A DNA stretch of 64,000 nucleotides, taken from contig NC_045151.1 in NCBI RefSeq assembly GCF_008831285.2, positions 5,903,682 through 5,967,681 of the forward strand, in the 5' to 3' direction. Shown here one piece after another: positions 35,198-47,036 of the stretch. Source of the stretch: Nymphaea colorata (lineage: Eukaryota; Streptophyta; Magnoliopsida; Nymphaeales; Nymphaeaceae). Below the pieces are notes generated by a model. It had not been told where the DNA came from, made no database searches, and saw only the letters and a program-made list of their open reading frames with translations. The position numbers and the translations under genes were made by a program. Each line of letters begins with the position of its first letter. The first letter of the stretch is position 1.

Positions 35198-38100
35198 TGT
35201 TTGCATCCCCAAAATTTTTTGGTATTTGGTTTTAGAGTGCTCTAGAAAAATGAGGTTTTGTTTTAAAATAGGAAAGAAAAGGACTCGCCCGTCGGTACGA
35301 GGATCGACCGTTCCCGGTGCCTTTACCGGGGGTAATCAACCCAAGGGCTATGTTTATCATTGATGCATTTTGTTTTAACTTAAACATATTTTTTATTATA
35401 TATGCAGTGTAGAAAAATATTGAAAGTTTAATGTTTCAAACTTTTGAAAATATTCTTGAAGAATCACTTGAGAATGTGAGACATTTTGGTAAAAACTAGA
35501 ATTGGGAAATCTTTATAAATCTCATTTGGAAATCATTTTGAAATCACTTTAGCATTCTCTTATGACTTTAAGATGGTTTGAGGTTTTGCTCTAATTCGGT
35601 TACCACATAGTTAGAGCTTCATCACATCTTACTTAAGTTCTTTTAGAGAAGTGCTTGTGATCATAAGTGAAATTAAGTGGGTGAGAATGCATGAATGCAT
35701 TGATTCTATATGATTGGAAAGAAAAATCATTCATTCTTACCATAACATTCATGTTAGAGCATTCTTACCATAACATACATCTAAGATTTTTGTTTTATAA
35801 TTAACATAAACATTTTTTTTTACAAAGAAAGAAAAGTTTATGAAATTGGATTGACATTGTAGACCATCAAGCATGAACCTAATATTGTCATTACTTGAGT
35901 TGTGGTCTTAGTGAAGTCGGTAAATGAAAATGATCGTGGAGAAGAAAAATGTCCAAAAGAATGCAAAAGATGAGATACTTGATCATAAAAAAATATGGAG
36001 AAAGAGAGAGGGAGTGAGGTCTTGAAAATCAGAAAATCAAATATTCTAAAGAAAGAAAGATACATATTCATATACATATTTATATATACATATGTATGTA
36101 TATATATATATATATACGTATAGATACGTATATGAAAGCTTATGAAAATGAGGTTTAAATCAAGTAGAGAAGAGAAGATCATTTTAGAAAGAGAGAGAGA
36201 GAGAGATATTTTAAAATTGAATATACATATATATATTCATATATACGTATATGAGAGTTTGTAGAAGTATGTTAAATCATAAAAAGAGAAAGACATTCAT
36301 GTGCACGTATACGTATATAACATGTATATACATATATGTCTTCATGAGTATTAAAATCAAGAAATGACTTGAAAATAGCCGACTTCAATTTTTTATATAG
36401 GCCAGATGGGAACTTGGGCTCATGCAAGAACCAAAGCTAAGTGTCCAAAGCCACATTAGATTGGTTTCTTTTGAAAATGTTTTGAAAAATATGATTCATA
36501 TAAACATAGAATGTTATTATTCCATTGGTTGCAAGTGAATATGTTTCTTCCACCGTTGGGTATGGAAGAAGCTCAAATCATACGATAAGGTGCTCATTAG
36601 GGTTCCCAATCGAATGATTAAAAAGAAAACTATCGAGCAAAATGATATGCAAATGCATATTAAAATGTACATATTTCGTAAGGGTTTTTCTCGGGTTGAA
36701 CAAGTCTCAACCTCAAAAATTAATATAAAGGTAGAAATTCTCAAACTATACTCTCATTCTCGCCATACATTTACATATAAATAAAAAAACCAAGCAACTA
36801 TGCATGAATAATATGTAGACAATATTCAAGAAAGGAAAAAGAGATAGAGAGATTCAACTAAGAGGGAGAGCATGATTCAACTATGAAAAGAAATATCATC
36901 TCATGTTCTCATGCTCCCAGTGCATTTGAGCATAGCCTCTTGACTTTAAAATAGAGATTGAGAGGTATCTCCTTTAGCCATGGGGAAATGAGGAAGAGAG
37001 AAAAAGAGGAAGCAAGGTAAGACTATTTTCAAGAAATGAAACAACATGACTCAAGCATGGAAATGAAATATCATCTCATCTTCTCATACTCCCGGTGCAC
37101 TTGAGCATAGTTTCTTGTCTCTAAAGTAGAGATTGGGGGCTATCTCCTTTGGCCATGGGGAAATGAGGAAGAGAGAAAGAGGGGAAGCAAGGCAAGACTA
37201 TTTTTAAGAAATGAAACAACATGACTCAAGCATGGAAATGAAATATCATCTCATCTTCTCATGCTCCTGATGCACTTGAGCATAGTCTCTTGTCTCTAAA
37301 GTAGAGATTGAGGGTTATCTCCTTTGGCCATGGGGAGAGGAAGAGAGAAATAGGGGAAGCAAGGCAAGACTATTTTCAAGAAATGAAATAACATGACTCA
37401 AGCATGGAAATGAAAGATCATCTCATCTTCTCATGCTCCAGGTGCACTTGAGCAAAGTCTCTTGTCTCTAAAATAGAGATTGAGGGCTATCTACTTTGGC
37501 TATGGGGAGAGGAAAGGAGAGAAAAATAGGAGGAAATAAGAGAACAAAAACAAGACTATTCAAGAAAGGAAATAACAATAACTACAAGAATATATTCATG
37601 AAGAGAAAGGGCAACAACAACATTATAATCAAGAAAAGAAAGAACATGATTGAATCATGAAATGAAAGATCATATCATCTTCTCATGCTCCCGGTGCACT
37701 CGAGCATAGTTTGTTGACTCTAAAATAGAGAATGAGAGCTATCTCCTTTTGCCATTGAGAGAGGAAGAAGAGAGAAAAGAAAATATGAAAGAAATAAGAG
37801 GGGATCATGATTTAATCATAAAATGAAAGATCATCTCATATTTTCATGTTCCTAGTGCACTTGAGCATAGCCTCTTGTCTCTAAAATAGAGATTGAGGGC
37901 TATCCTCTTTGGCCATGAGGAGAGGAAGAAGAGAGAAAAATGAAGAAAGAAAGAGATGAGACGTTGATTACATACCTCTAGTGAGAATAGCTTAGGGAAA
38001 ATGAACAACCATGCTTGAAATAATCTTGAACTCACCTTGAATGAAGCTCCAAGATTATGAAAATGAGTCTTCCAAGAGATCTTTGTTGATCCCTTGAAGA

Positions 38101-39112
38101 GTTGTAGCTTGCTCCAAGTTGGAGAGAAATGGAAAGAGGAAGAGGGAGAGAGAGAGAACTCAAGAAAAACTCTAAGTCTTCAAATGTGAATACACTAGAG
38201 TTTCTCCCAAGGGCCAACTCTTGTCCAAGAGGGGGGATTCTGGGGGTATTTATAGAGAGTTTTGAAGCCAAAGCTCAAAATTTGGATTTTTTTGAATTTC
38301 TCAACATTTTCATCCGAATTTCATAAAATTTTGAATTATTTTCTTTTTTTTTTTGAAAAATAGGTTTTGACTAAGTGAGATTGGCCACTAGCCCTACAAG
38401 CACCTAAATTTTCGAAAAATAGGTTTTTTTTTTTGAAAAATAGGTATGGGCGGGGCTATGCCCACCCAAAATTTTCGAAAACTGACCCCAAGGGTCTTTT
38501 TTGCAAAGAAAAGGAGGGGGGAGGGGGCCTGCATCGTCACAGGCCCCTGCCCAGGCGCTGTTGCGCGCCAGGCACAACAGCGCCCTGGCACCTCGGTAAA
38601 CTGCATGCGGTAGCGCGCAGGGGCGATCCCGTTACCGCAATCATCACGCGATCGCGTGACGCGCTGTCGATTTTTTTTTTACTTTTGAAATAATATGAAA
38701 TGAAATAAAAAAAAAAGATAAAATGATCATAAAATCTTCTTTTTTTTAATATGTAGAAAATTGATTTTTTTTTGTTATAAAGGAGTGATCGGCTTCATTT
38801 TAAGTTTCAAAAACTTATGTTGGTGTGAAGCATAAAACAAGGGTGACGTCTGTGGTCGCGCACGTGACGTTCACAACACCAGACTTTGTTGTTTTGAACT
38901 CGATTTTGGATTTTGTGCTTCAAATGATCGATTCGGATCTAAAATTGAGTTTTGGATCTAACTCGGATTTTATAATTGGATTTCGAGTTTGAAATGCTAG
39001 ATTTGGATCTAAACTTAGGTTTAGAAATTTACTTTGGATCAAATAGTTGCAAATTTGTTTTAAATCCAAATAATAAAATAATTGCTTTTTAAAAAAAATT
39101 GGGGTGATAACA
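35198..39112 (-). repeat. Solo Gypsy LTR, minus strand (3.9 kb)
   Basis: On the plus strand it runs from TGTTTGCATCC to GGGGTGATAACA; on its own strand it starts TGTTATCACCCC, close to TGTAATCACC of the LARD LTRs. It shares the TATA region (TATTTATA at 38247-38254, read TATAAATA on minus), the CT-rich leader and the two-hairpin block (35288-35335). No interior, PBS or second LTR, so it is a recombination relic. Its U3 differs from the LARD LTR: no 72-bp array, but a GC-rich patch at 38505-38665. Confidence 0.88.
36870..37965 (-). repeat. Tandem array in the solo LTR leader, six units
   Basis: The phrase TGCACTTGAGCATAG and the neighbouring CTATCTCCTTTGGCCATGGGG recur at 36921, 37096, 37271, 37443, 37695 and 37856; the first four are spaced 172-175 bases. 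The LARD LTRs have a single copy of this segment (about 17960-18060). Confidence 0.85.
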
Positions 39113-39117
39113 ACTAC

Positions 39118-39700
39118 CGATCATGTCGCGCCTTAAATATTTTATTACCAAATTTGAATTCTGACTCACATGTTTGTGCAACTTGCAAGTATGCTAAAGC
39201 ATCTAGACTTCCATTCTATGAATCTTTAAATAATTTTATGTCTTCATTTGATCTAGTGCATAATGATGTATGGGGACTGGCTCTGGAGAACTCATACTCA
39301 AATTTTTGTTATTATCTCACATTTGTTGATGATTTTTCAGAAACTACTTGGATTTATTTTCTAAAAACCAAGGATGAAGTTTTTGCAAAATTTCTAGAAT
39401 TTTACAAAATGGTTGAAACGCAATTTGACACCCATATAAAATGTTTTTGATCTGACAAAGATATTGAATATAAAAATCAAATTTTTGAACAATTTAAAGA
39501 GGTAAGGAGGATGGACCATCAATTCACTTGTATTGATACACCCCAACAAAATGGGGTTGTGGAACGGAAAAATCGTCACCTTCTAGAAATGACTAGGTTT
39601 TTATTGTTTGAAATGAATGTTCCTAAGTGTTTCTGGAGTGATGCAGTTTTGACAGCTTGCTATACTATCAGCCACACACCGACAAGAAAATGACCTCATG
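39118..39700 (+). pseudogene. Copia integrase core (two stops)
   Basis: Zinc-domain cysteines CATCKYAKASRLPF, then VHNDVWG with the first catalytic D and FVDDFSETTWIYFLK. After a TGA at 39448-39450 comes SDKDIEYKN (normally SDNG.E), and from 39511 DTPQQNGVVERKNRH with the catalytic E. A second stop follows TPTRK at 39691. It would insert element DNA; it is dead. Confidence 0.8.
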
Positions 39701-40319
39701 AAAAAAATATCTAAAGTTGACCACATGAAAATTTTTGGATGCATTGTCTATGTTAAGAGTTAAGCTGAGACAAACTCAGCCGCAGAGCAAAAAAAATGCA
39801 TTTTCTCGGGCTACTTATCTACAAAAAAAGGGATACAGATGCTATGACATCGCTGCCAAGCAAGTCCATATCTCTCTTGGTATAGTATTTGATGAAAAAG
39901 TCCATATTTCTCTCTCTGTACAAGACAAGAGAAGTATAGTTTCAAGCACAACAACATGGTCACGCCTAACATCCTACAGTACAATGATTTTGATGTCACC
40001 ATAACCCATCACCGTAGTGACCCTAATGAAAGAGAGACCATTGAAAATCTTGAATCTGATCCAAACAATACTGAAGCCTCTTTTGAATCTCAAGCTTATT
40101 AAAGCACTGGAACTATATATCCTATTGAACCTTACTTGGAGACCATAGAATCTCACCCATCTGAACTCATTCTAAGGAGATCTTCTCGAAACATTCAGCT
40201 GCCTAGACATTTGGAAGACTTTGTCACTTACATTACAGTTACCTATCTTTTAGAAAACTTTCTAAGTTATCGCCACCACCCCAAACACCATGTGTCCTTC
40301 CTTAGTTATATTGAAAAGT

Positions 40320-41270
40320 AAAGAGATTCCACTACTTACCATGAAACCAAAGACCAAAAGATATGAGTTGAAGCGATGCATGAAGAGCTAGATGCTCTAC
40401 ACAAAAACTGTACATGGGAACTAGTTACTCTTCCAATGGAAAAATGTGTAGTTGGGTGCAAGTGGATCTTCAAAACCAGGTGCAAGAATGATAGCTCCAT
40501 TGAATGCCATAAGGTGCACCTTGTTGCTAAGGGGTATACTCAAACCTAAGGGTTAGCCTATAAAGAGACTTTTGCCCCTATAGCAAAAGTGACCACCATC
40601 AGAATTCTCCTATCCACTGCTTGCAATTTTAAGTGGTCGTTGTTTCAATTAGATGTAAAAAATGTGTTCCTACAAGGTGACCTTCAAGAAGAAGTATATA
40701 TGAACCTGCCACCAGGCCATTCTATTGAATATACCCCAAATCTTGTTTGCAGACTCAAGCAGTCGATTTATGAATTGAAGCAATCTCCCAAAGCATTGTA
40801 CCACAATTTCAGTGATGAATTGGAGAGCAAAAAATTCACCAGATGCTATTTAGATAATTCAGTTTTCATCAAAACAATTGATGATAAAATTGTTGTTGTA
40901 TTGATTTATGTGGATGACATAATAATTACAGGAAATGATAAACAGGAGATAGTTCACACCAAATGGTACCTTCACAAGACTTTTGAGATCAAGGACCTGA
41001 GGGAACTAAAATACTTTTTGGGGATCGAAATCACTATGTCAAAAAAAGGCATCTTTTTGTGTCAATGCAAGTACATACTTGATTTATTTAAAGAAACAAG
41101 AAAAAAAGGTATTAAACCAGCAAACACGCTCATAGCAATGTACCCTAAACTTGACAACACCAAAGATGATCCTATTGGAAATGTGATAAGCTATGAAAGG
41201 CTTGTGGGGAAGTTAACCTATCTTACTACCACATGACCTGACATCAATTATGTCGTCAGCTTGGTAAGTC
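40320..41270 (+). pseudogene. Copia reverse transcriptase (several stops)
   Basis: VGCKWIFKTRCKNDSS and VHLVAKGYTQT, a stop at 40547, then an open stretch 40589-41236 with FQLDVKNVFLQGDLQEEVYM, VCRLKQSIYELKQSP and the catalytic LIYVDDIIITGND, LKYFLGIE. Ends in YERLVGKLTYL before a TGA at 41234. All core RT motifs are recognisable and in order. Confidence 0.82.
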
Positions 41271-41855
41271 AACATATGCATTCTCCTAAATCAGTTCATG
41301 TTAAAGCAATTGAAAGAATTACCAGATACTTAAAAAGGACTTCATGCAAGGTTTGTGGTACAAAGTGAATGGATATGTGAATATATGAGGTTACTCATAT
41401 GCAGATTGGGTTGATGCTTCAGATAGAAGATCTATGACAGGTTATTGCGTTTATATTGGTGAAAATCTTGTTTCTTGAAAAAACAAAAAACAACATACTG
41501 TTTCTAGATCTAGTGCCAAGGCAAAATACATGGCAATGGCGACTACCGCAAGCGAGCTTATTTGGGTAAATCACTCATCCAAGAGCTTGGATTTGTTATC
41601 AACTCTCCCATTCCTATGCATTGTGACAATCAAGAAGTTGCAATTCATATATCTATAAATTTCGTTTTTCATAAAGGTACCAAACACATAGAAAATTGAT
41701 TGTCATTATGTACGTGAAAAGGTCCAAAAGGAGACATTGAAACACCATATACTAGGAGCAAAGAGCAGTTGGCCCATGGGTTTACTAAAGGATTTCCTAC
41801 AAAGCAATTTGATGATATTAAAAGCAAGTGGGGCGATTTCAATCTCTACGCCCCA
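41271..41855 (+). pseudogene. Copia RNase H (broken)
   Basis: YADWVDASDRRSMTGYC and GENLVS followed by a TGA in place of W, then KNKKQHTVSRSSAKAKYMAMA where the family has SSAEAEYRAMA. The catalytic E of AEAEYR appears as K. The tail HCDNQEVAIHIS..FHKGTKHIE is frameshifted. Degrades the RNA strand after reverse transcription; non-functional here. Confidence 0.72.
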
Positions 41856-41867
41856 CTTGAAGGGGAG
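41856..41867 (+). promoter_or_regulatory. Polypurine tract of second Copia element
   Basis: ACTTGAAGGGGAG immediately before the 3' LTR start TGTTGAAAG. Confidence 0.75.
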
Positions 41868-42958
41868 TGTTGAAAGTGGTTGTTACATCCAGTACAGCTA
41901 GGGCTGCACAGGAGCCGAGTCAAGCTTGAGTTTGGCCAGCTCGAGCTCGGCTCGACTCATGTTTAGTCAGCAGGAGCTCGACTCAAGCTCAACACGAGCT
42001 TCATGACTTTAACTCGAACTTGACTCGAGAAACTGTCTCCAAGCTCGAGCTCGACTCGAGCGGCTCGAGTAAACTCATTTATTTCTTTCTCACGCGCGCA
42101 GTTCCTTGTGGTGGTGTCCTCGGTAATAACACCTGCCAGCACCTGCCATAAACAGTGCTCACAACTCTTTCACAAGGCAAAAAAACTGCCTACGGTGGTG
42201 TCATCGATAATGGCATTGGCACCTGACATGATCAGTGATTAAAGGTGGTGGGAGAAAAGGTGTGGGAGACAAAAAAGAAAAAAAAGGGAAGGGAAAAAAA
42301 ATGAGAGGGAAAAGAAAAACGAGGGGGACATGGAAAGAGTGGTTGAAAAGAGTAATAATGAGATGAAGTTTAATAATGAGGAAAAGAGGAAGCGTGAAAA
42401 AGGAGGGAAAATTAAAAAATACGAAACAAAAGAAAGAGGGAAAACTTAAAAGAAAAATTAAAGTCGAGCCAAGTTGAGTTTAATCGAGTCGAGTTTGACT
42501 ATCTCGAACTCGGCTCGTTAACATACTCGAGTTTATATTTAAGCTCGAGCTTGACTCGTATAAAAAACGAGTCGAGCTTGAGCCGAGTTTACTCGAGCGA
42601 GTTCGAGTCGAGCCCGAGTTGGCTCGACTCGTTGTGCAGCCCTAAGTGCAGCATGCTCAATGGTTCAATCTCATTCTTGCCTTATTGAAATCGTGTGAAC
42701 GTTGGAAGAATTGCTGCAATATATGTTGGTGATATTCTTTTCACAATCATTTTGACTTTTTTATGTAAAGTGCACCAACGATCTTCTACATTAATTTTAA
42801 CTTTCTTCATGTATCTTAAATAAAGAAAAAAAACAAGAAAAAGGAGAAAACCAAAGGAGTAGCTGCTCCGACATTCATCGTAGATGTAGGTCTATGAATC
42901 AAACCACATAAAAATCTGTGTTCTTTTCTCGGTTCTCTTTTTTCTCTCATTCTCAACA
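41868..42958 (+). repeat. 3' LTR of second Copia element, split by a hAT-like element
   Basis: Without the 746-bp insert and one 8-bp TSD copy it is 337 bp, close to the 350-bp 5' LTR. Ends TTCTCAACA at 42958. Confidence 0.82.
41899..42644. mobile_element. Non-autonomous hAT-like element (746 bp) with 8-bp TSD
   Basis: Perfect 12-bp terminal inverted repeats TAGGGCTGCACA / TGTGCAGCCCTA, flanked by AGTACAGC (41891-41898) and AGTGCAGC (42645-42652). The undisturbed Copia 5' LTR has the empty-site equivalent near 33370. Both subterminal regions are packed with CTCGAG, GAGTCGAGC and CGAGCTCG motifs, as in hAT elements whose transposase binds subterminal repeats. The middle is purine-rich and non-coding. 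Confidence 0.85.
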
Positions 42959-43220
42959 AAGCTCAATGTTGTTAATCCAATTTTTTTGCATCTCGGTTGG
43001 GGGTAAGTAACACAGTCAACACAGTTTTCTTTTTTACCTTTTGGTTACTAATAGACAGAAAATAGTGTGTGTTGTTGAAATTGTCGTGCTTGGAAGAAAA
43101 TATTTTCAGCAATCCTCACTCCTTGGATTTGTCTAAGTCAAACAACTTTTCTTTTGTTAGAGAACCTATGCATGAGCTCAGCGAAGTCTCATTACAAAGG
43201 CCCACTTAATGGCTCCGTTC

Positions 43221-43609
43221 TTATGTCACAATGGTAGGGGTATGGGTACGGGTGCTGGTATGGGTACGGGGGTACGAGTACTGGTACAGCGTTTTTGTAA
43301 ATCTTGGTACGGCGGTACGATGAATATTATATATTATTATATATTTTTAATTGAAAATTTTTAAAAAACCAAATGATATCTTCACGTTAAGACAATGTTC
43401 CTTCCATGAATCCATAGATAATCTCATAAGTCAAAAAAAAAAAAGATCAAGCCACCTTCTTTTTACTTTTTAGGTTATGATATAGTTTGGATCTGGTTCT
43501 GACCCGGAACCAGATCCAAACGTACCGGGCGGTACCTCCATACCGGTATTGCTGTACCAGCATATCGGTACGGGTACTCCACCAATTGTGGCGTACCACT
43601 GTGACATAA
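43221..43609. mobile_element. Short inverted-repeat element related to the 3.3-kb hAT at 48082
   Basis: Ends TTATGTCACAATGGTA and, on the opposite strand, TTATGTCACAGTGGTA. Both sides then carry GGTACGGGTAC-like repeats. The ends resemble those of the element at 48082-51338 (CTATGTCACATGGG). No convincing TSD, no ORF. Confidence 0.65.
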
Positions 43610-44189
43610 CTCGACGAAGTGGATATATTGTGTATATTTTTTTGGTTTTCTATACGTTCTATACAACTGGACATTTTGTAAATTTTTTTCATCATAAATT
43701 TCTAGTATACCCTTGCTGAATTTGTCACTCTTTAGACGAGCTGGAGATACTTATATATTTTTTTGGTTTTGTATACGTTCCATACAACGGGACGTTTTGT
43801 AAATTTTTTTCATCATAAAATTTCATCTTGTGAAAGCTTTATCTCATTTTTAGAAATTGATTAGTTATATATATATATATATATATGTGTGTGTGCTCTG
43901 TAACAAGGTCCATGAGATTTGGATATGTTGATGGCCACATTATTGGGTACGGCTTTTAGCGTAACTAACAAGTATTTGGGCTATGGCCAAAAACATTTTT
44001 GGCAGTGTAATCGTAGCCAATAAATAATGAAATCATTGCTCAAAACTTTTTGGCAACGACTCTAATTGCTTTGCCCTATGATTTTTGTACACAAGGGTTA
44101 TGGTTAGGGCCGCCAATAAAAATCAGCAAGGTAAAAATATTTTTGGCAATGAAAAACTAATTTTTTAGCCACGGAATGAGCCCTAACCA
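43610..44189. other. Unassigned AT-rich stretch
   Basis: (TA)n at about 43868-43888 followed by (GT)n. A TTTTTTTGGTTTT.TATACGTTC..ACAAC segment occurs twice (43636 and 43759), a short local duplication of roughly 123-bp spacing. Confidence 0.4.
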
Positions 44190-44210
44190 ATAATATTTTT
44201 TGTTATAGTG
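44190..44210 (-). mobile_element. Possible CACTA-type terminus
   Basis: Read on the minus strand from 44210 it begins CACTATAACAAAAAATATT, like a CACTA (En/Spm) end. The preceding 300 bases contain repeated AGCCAATAA and GGCAACGA-type phrases. The other end was not found. Confidence 0.35.
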
Positions 44211-46050
44211 ATTGATTGTAGAACTAGAGTTCTTGTTAACTACTACCGTCTGGCTTCTCTTTCGGTCTGATTAAATTAAGAACATCATTATGAGCTTAAG
44301 GTGGAAAGAAGGTGGGAAACCTACTAAAGTGAATGAACAACAACACAATGAGAATAAGCAATCCTTGGTCACCGCTGTTTTCCATTGACATTTTATCGAC
44401 AATCCAATGAGGAGGAACAAACTAACTATGGTGAGCCATGTATTTTTAGGAACAATTTTATGAGTGTAATTTGCATGAACATTTTTCTGATCTTAATGTG
44501 GTGCATCTCATTACATTTCTTTTTTTCATTTTTCTAAGCCATGTACACCTTTTTCTTCGCAGTTTTTACGTGTTGCCAAAACCAAAAAGAGATGACCCGC
44601 TTTCCACGAATCAAGAAGGCTAATTTAGTCCATAGTTTGATTACTGTACAGCCCCATAAAGTCGATCGGGTTCAAGCTCAAATGTGATTTATTTTTCGAA
44701 AGTGAACCTTTGAAGATCCAATTGCTCCGGGCTGAATCTACGAATCATAGCCAAACTGACGTATATACAGTCGTATTCAGATCATTCTGACACTATATGG
44801 TCACTTTGAAGCGCAATTCAAATTCAAATATTTTGTATTCCTAATACAAATTTGATTAGCAATTATATCTATTTTCTTTATGAAGCTCCACTAATTAGAT
44901 TCATTCCCTTGCCATCTCTACCAAAAGCGATGCCAAATTGCATATCCAATTAAATTTGGCATCGCTTTTGGCATAGATGCCAAATTTAAGAGGGTTTCAT
45001 TTGGGTGTGGCATACAAGGAGCCAATGGCCTCCCATGGTGTCTCGAATTATATGCTATGCCGTCCCTTTATGCCGTTCTTGTGGCCACGCATTTGCAAAG
45101 CAAGAAAGCCACTCGCTATAAACTAGCAACCGTCGACCAAGCAAGATACTCTACAAACTTTTTGCATGGCCATTTCTAAAGCATTTGTTCTCTAATAATT
45201 ACAGCTGCAAAGAAGAACAAAAATTATCTCATGTTTGGTGATAATTGACTAATTAATGCCTACATTAGATGCTAATTTATGATGTGTTGCACCTCTTTAT
45301 TACGGTTTTGTACATATATAGATATAATAATCATCATGAAAGGTGCTGAGAAGGTGGCAAGGGAGATGCCAAATAGGCGTTTAGTTGAAGACATCGAACA
45401 AGTCTGCACCGTCCAATTATTTTAATTTACAGGAGATTTAAGGTGTAGAAGGATTCCGTGGTGGGGATTCACCCTCTTCAAGAAAAGGATCATGTACCAA
45501 GTTTTGGAGAGGTGTCAGTAGTTTACCACAATTTTTTTCAAATATCGCACGATTTTGAACTTCCACAAGTATGCAGTCTTCATTTTTAATGTTCTTTTAT
45601 GTCATCAAAGCTTTCTCTTCCATATTTTGAGATCTAATGTATTCAATACTTTTTCAAGAAAAAGCAACGTTTGATAAACCCAAATAAAACTCCTCGGTAA
45701 TTCTGGAGAAAGTTAAAAGAAAGAGGAAAATTACGGGATCGTATTTGTGCTGCCTGTCTGCCACCCTACCCCGATTTCACGCGACCCGTTTCATTCTTTT
45801 CTTTCGGGGCTCCCGTCGACGGAACCGTCGGATAGCAACCATGGTTATTCCTGATATTACGAAAATGTCATCTCAGCCTTCTCTTCGAACGTCCCAACCG
45901 ACAAAACGAAAAAAAAGCGGAAGCCGTAAATGTAGGGGTTTGAACACGGAAACAATAACAAAAAATATCACGAAAGGTCACCCGGGCTGATATAGCAACT
46001 CTCATTTTCGAACCATGACAAATATGAAATATGCTCCCTATCTTTTTCCC
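44211..46050. other. Unassigned upstream region of the NRAMP gene
   Basis: No ORF with recognisable product. Contains a triple-segment inverted repeat at 44921-44987 and a GC-rich patch at 45740-45990 with the palindrome CCGTCGACGG. Confidence 0.35.
44921..44987. repeat. Perfect 19-bp inverted repeat with a third alternating arm
   Basis: CCAAAAGCGATGCCAAATT (44921-44939) pairs with 44953-44971 around 13 bases. The overlapping arm AAATTTGGCATC (44952-44963) also pairs with GATGCCAAATTT (44976-44987). Two mutually exclusive hairpins are possible. Confidence 0.8.
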
Positions 46051-46053
46051 TAA

Positions 46054-46267
46054 ACTCACAAACAGTCTCTCTCTAAACGAAAATGGTAAAATATATGATT
46101 AACTTATTATTTTATAGCTTTAAAATTTAACTTTTGAAAAAAACAAACAATTAATTTTAGTTTATAGGTAAAATGATTTCTATTTGAAAAATTAATTTTA
46201 ATTTAAAGGGCTAAATTTGTTTCGTATATTTTCATAAATTTCTTTTAGAGAGAGTTTGCTTGTGAGT
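46054..46267. repeat. MITE-like inverted-repeat element (about 214 bp)
   Basis: ACTCACAAACAGTCTCTCTCTAAA at the left matches, inverted, the right end TTTAGAGAGAGTTTGCTTGTGAGT with a few differences. AT-rich middle, no ORF. TSD unclear. Confidence 0.6.
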
Positions 46268-46869
46268 ACGAGAGGAAAAAATGGAAGCGGGCGCTATCCC
46301 ATATAAACAACTGAGCATCCGATTCGCCTGAACAAACGCAGCCCTCACCCCATCTGGAGGGTCATCTTTATTCTTCTTGTTCTCATTAGGACTTTAAAAA
46401 CAGCGCGTCCGGTTGGGAGAGTCCCAATTCATAAAAAATAAATGCCCACAGGTGAATCACAGAAAGAGAAACATGACAGGGCAATGTCCTCAACATTGTG
46501 TTCTTGGAAGCCAACGTTTAACAAGGCCAGCGAAGGGCCAAAATACACCATTAAGAGTAGGACTGCTCGTTGGCCAAGCAATTGGCCGTTACAAATGTAT
46601 ATTTTGAAACATCATTAACAACACAAAATAAAAGAATAGCCATCTTCAATTCCTATATGAAATAAAGTGAAATAAAATAATATAATATCAGGTCCGAATT
46701 ATGAGTATTTTAAGCTCATTAAAGCTGATCGAGTATCGTCATACGTCCGAACCGTTCGCCTCCCATACCAACCAACCAAGTCAAAACTCAAGAAGAGTGG
46801 CTCCGTCAGTCCGTGGTGATATATCCGAAGTAAGTGGTATTCTAGTTTATTTTTTTTAAGTCCCTTAGC
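46268..46869 (+). promoter_or_regulatory. Presumed promoter region of the NRAMP gene
   Basis: Intergenic stretch directly upstream of the inferred first exon. No clear TATA box; AATAATATAATATC near 46676 is the nearest AT-rich motif. Inference from position only. Confidence 0.3.
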
Positions 46870-46877
46870 TACCCGTC

Positions 46878-46919
<42 letters not shown>

Positions 46920-47036
46920 ATGCAGTCGTTAAAAAGCGGGAGACTCGGAGATTTGGTTTGAGCCTCTCAGACGAGATACTCTCTCTCTTTTTCTTCTTCC
47001 TTCTCGAAGGACGACGAGATCGCCCGACGAAGGAAG
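46870..47036 (+). other. NRAMP: Inferred 5'-UTR exon of the NRAMP gene
   Basis: Starts somewhere near a (CT)n run at 46876-46914, a common position in plant 5' leaders, and ends AGGAAG at a donor GTAGGA (47037). The next acceptor TTTAGCAG ends at about 47560, three bases before the ATG. The transcription start is inferred, not seen. Confidence 0.5.
46876..46914. repeat. (CT)n microsatellite at the NRAMP 5' end
   Basis: Nearly uninterrupted CT run before the inferred 5'-UTR exon end. Confidence 0.85.

Larger units (their letters stand above)
33340..42958 (+). mobile_element. Second Copia element, broken, with two later insertions
   Basis: 5' LTR 33340-33689, PBS, gag-pol remnants in Copia order, PPT, 3' LTR 41868-42958. 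A minus-strand solo Gypsy LTR (35198-39112) sits between protease and integrase; a hAT-like element (41899-42644) sits in the 3' LTR. Flanking bases are AAACC and AAGCT, so the TSD is not convincing. Numerous stops make it dead. Confidence 0.85.

Noticed and set aside
33335-42963. TSD of the second Copia element
   Set aside because: AAACC and AAGCT match poorly; shifting by one base gives 4 of 5 but then the LTR end loses its CA.
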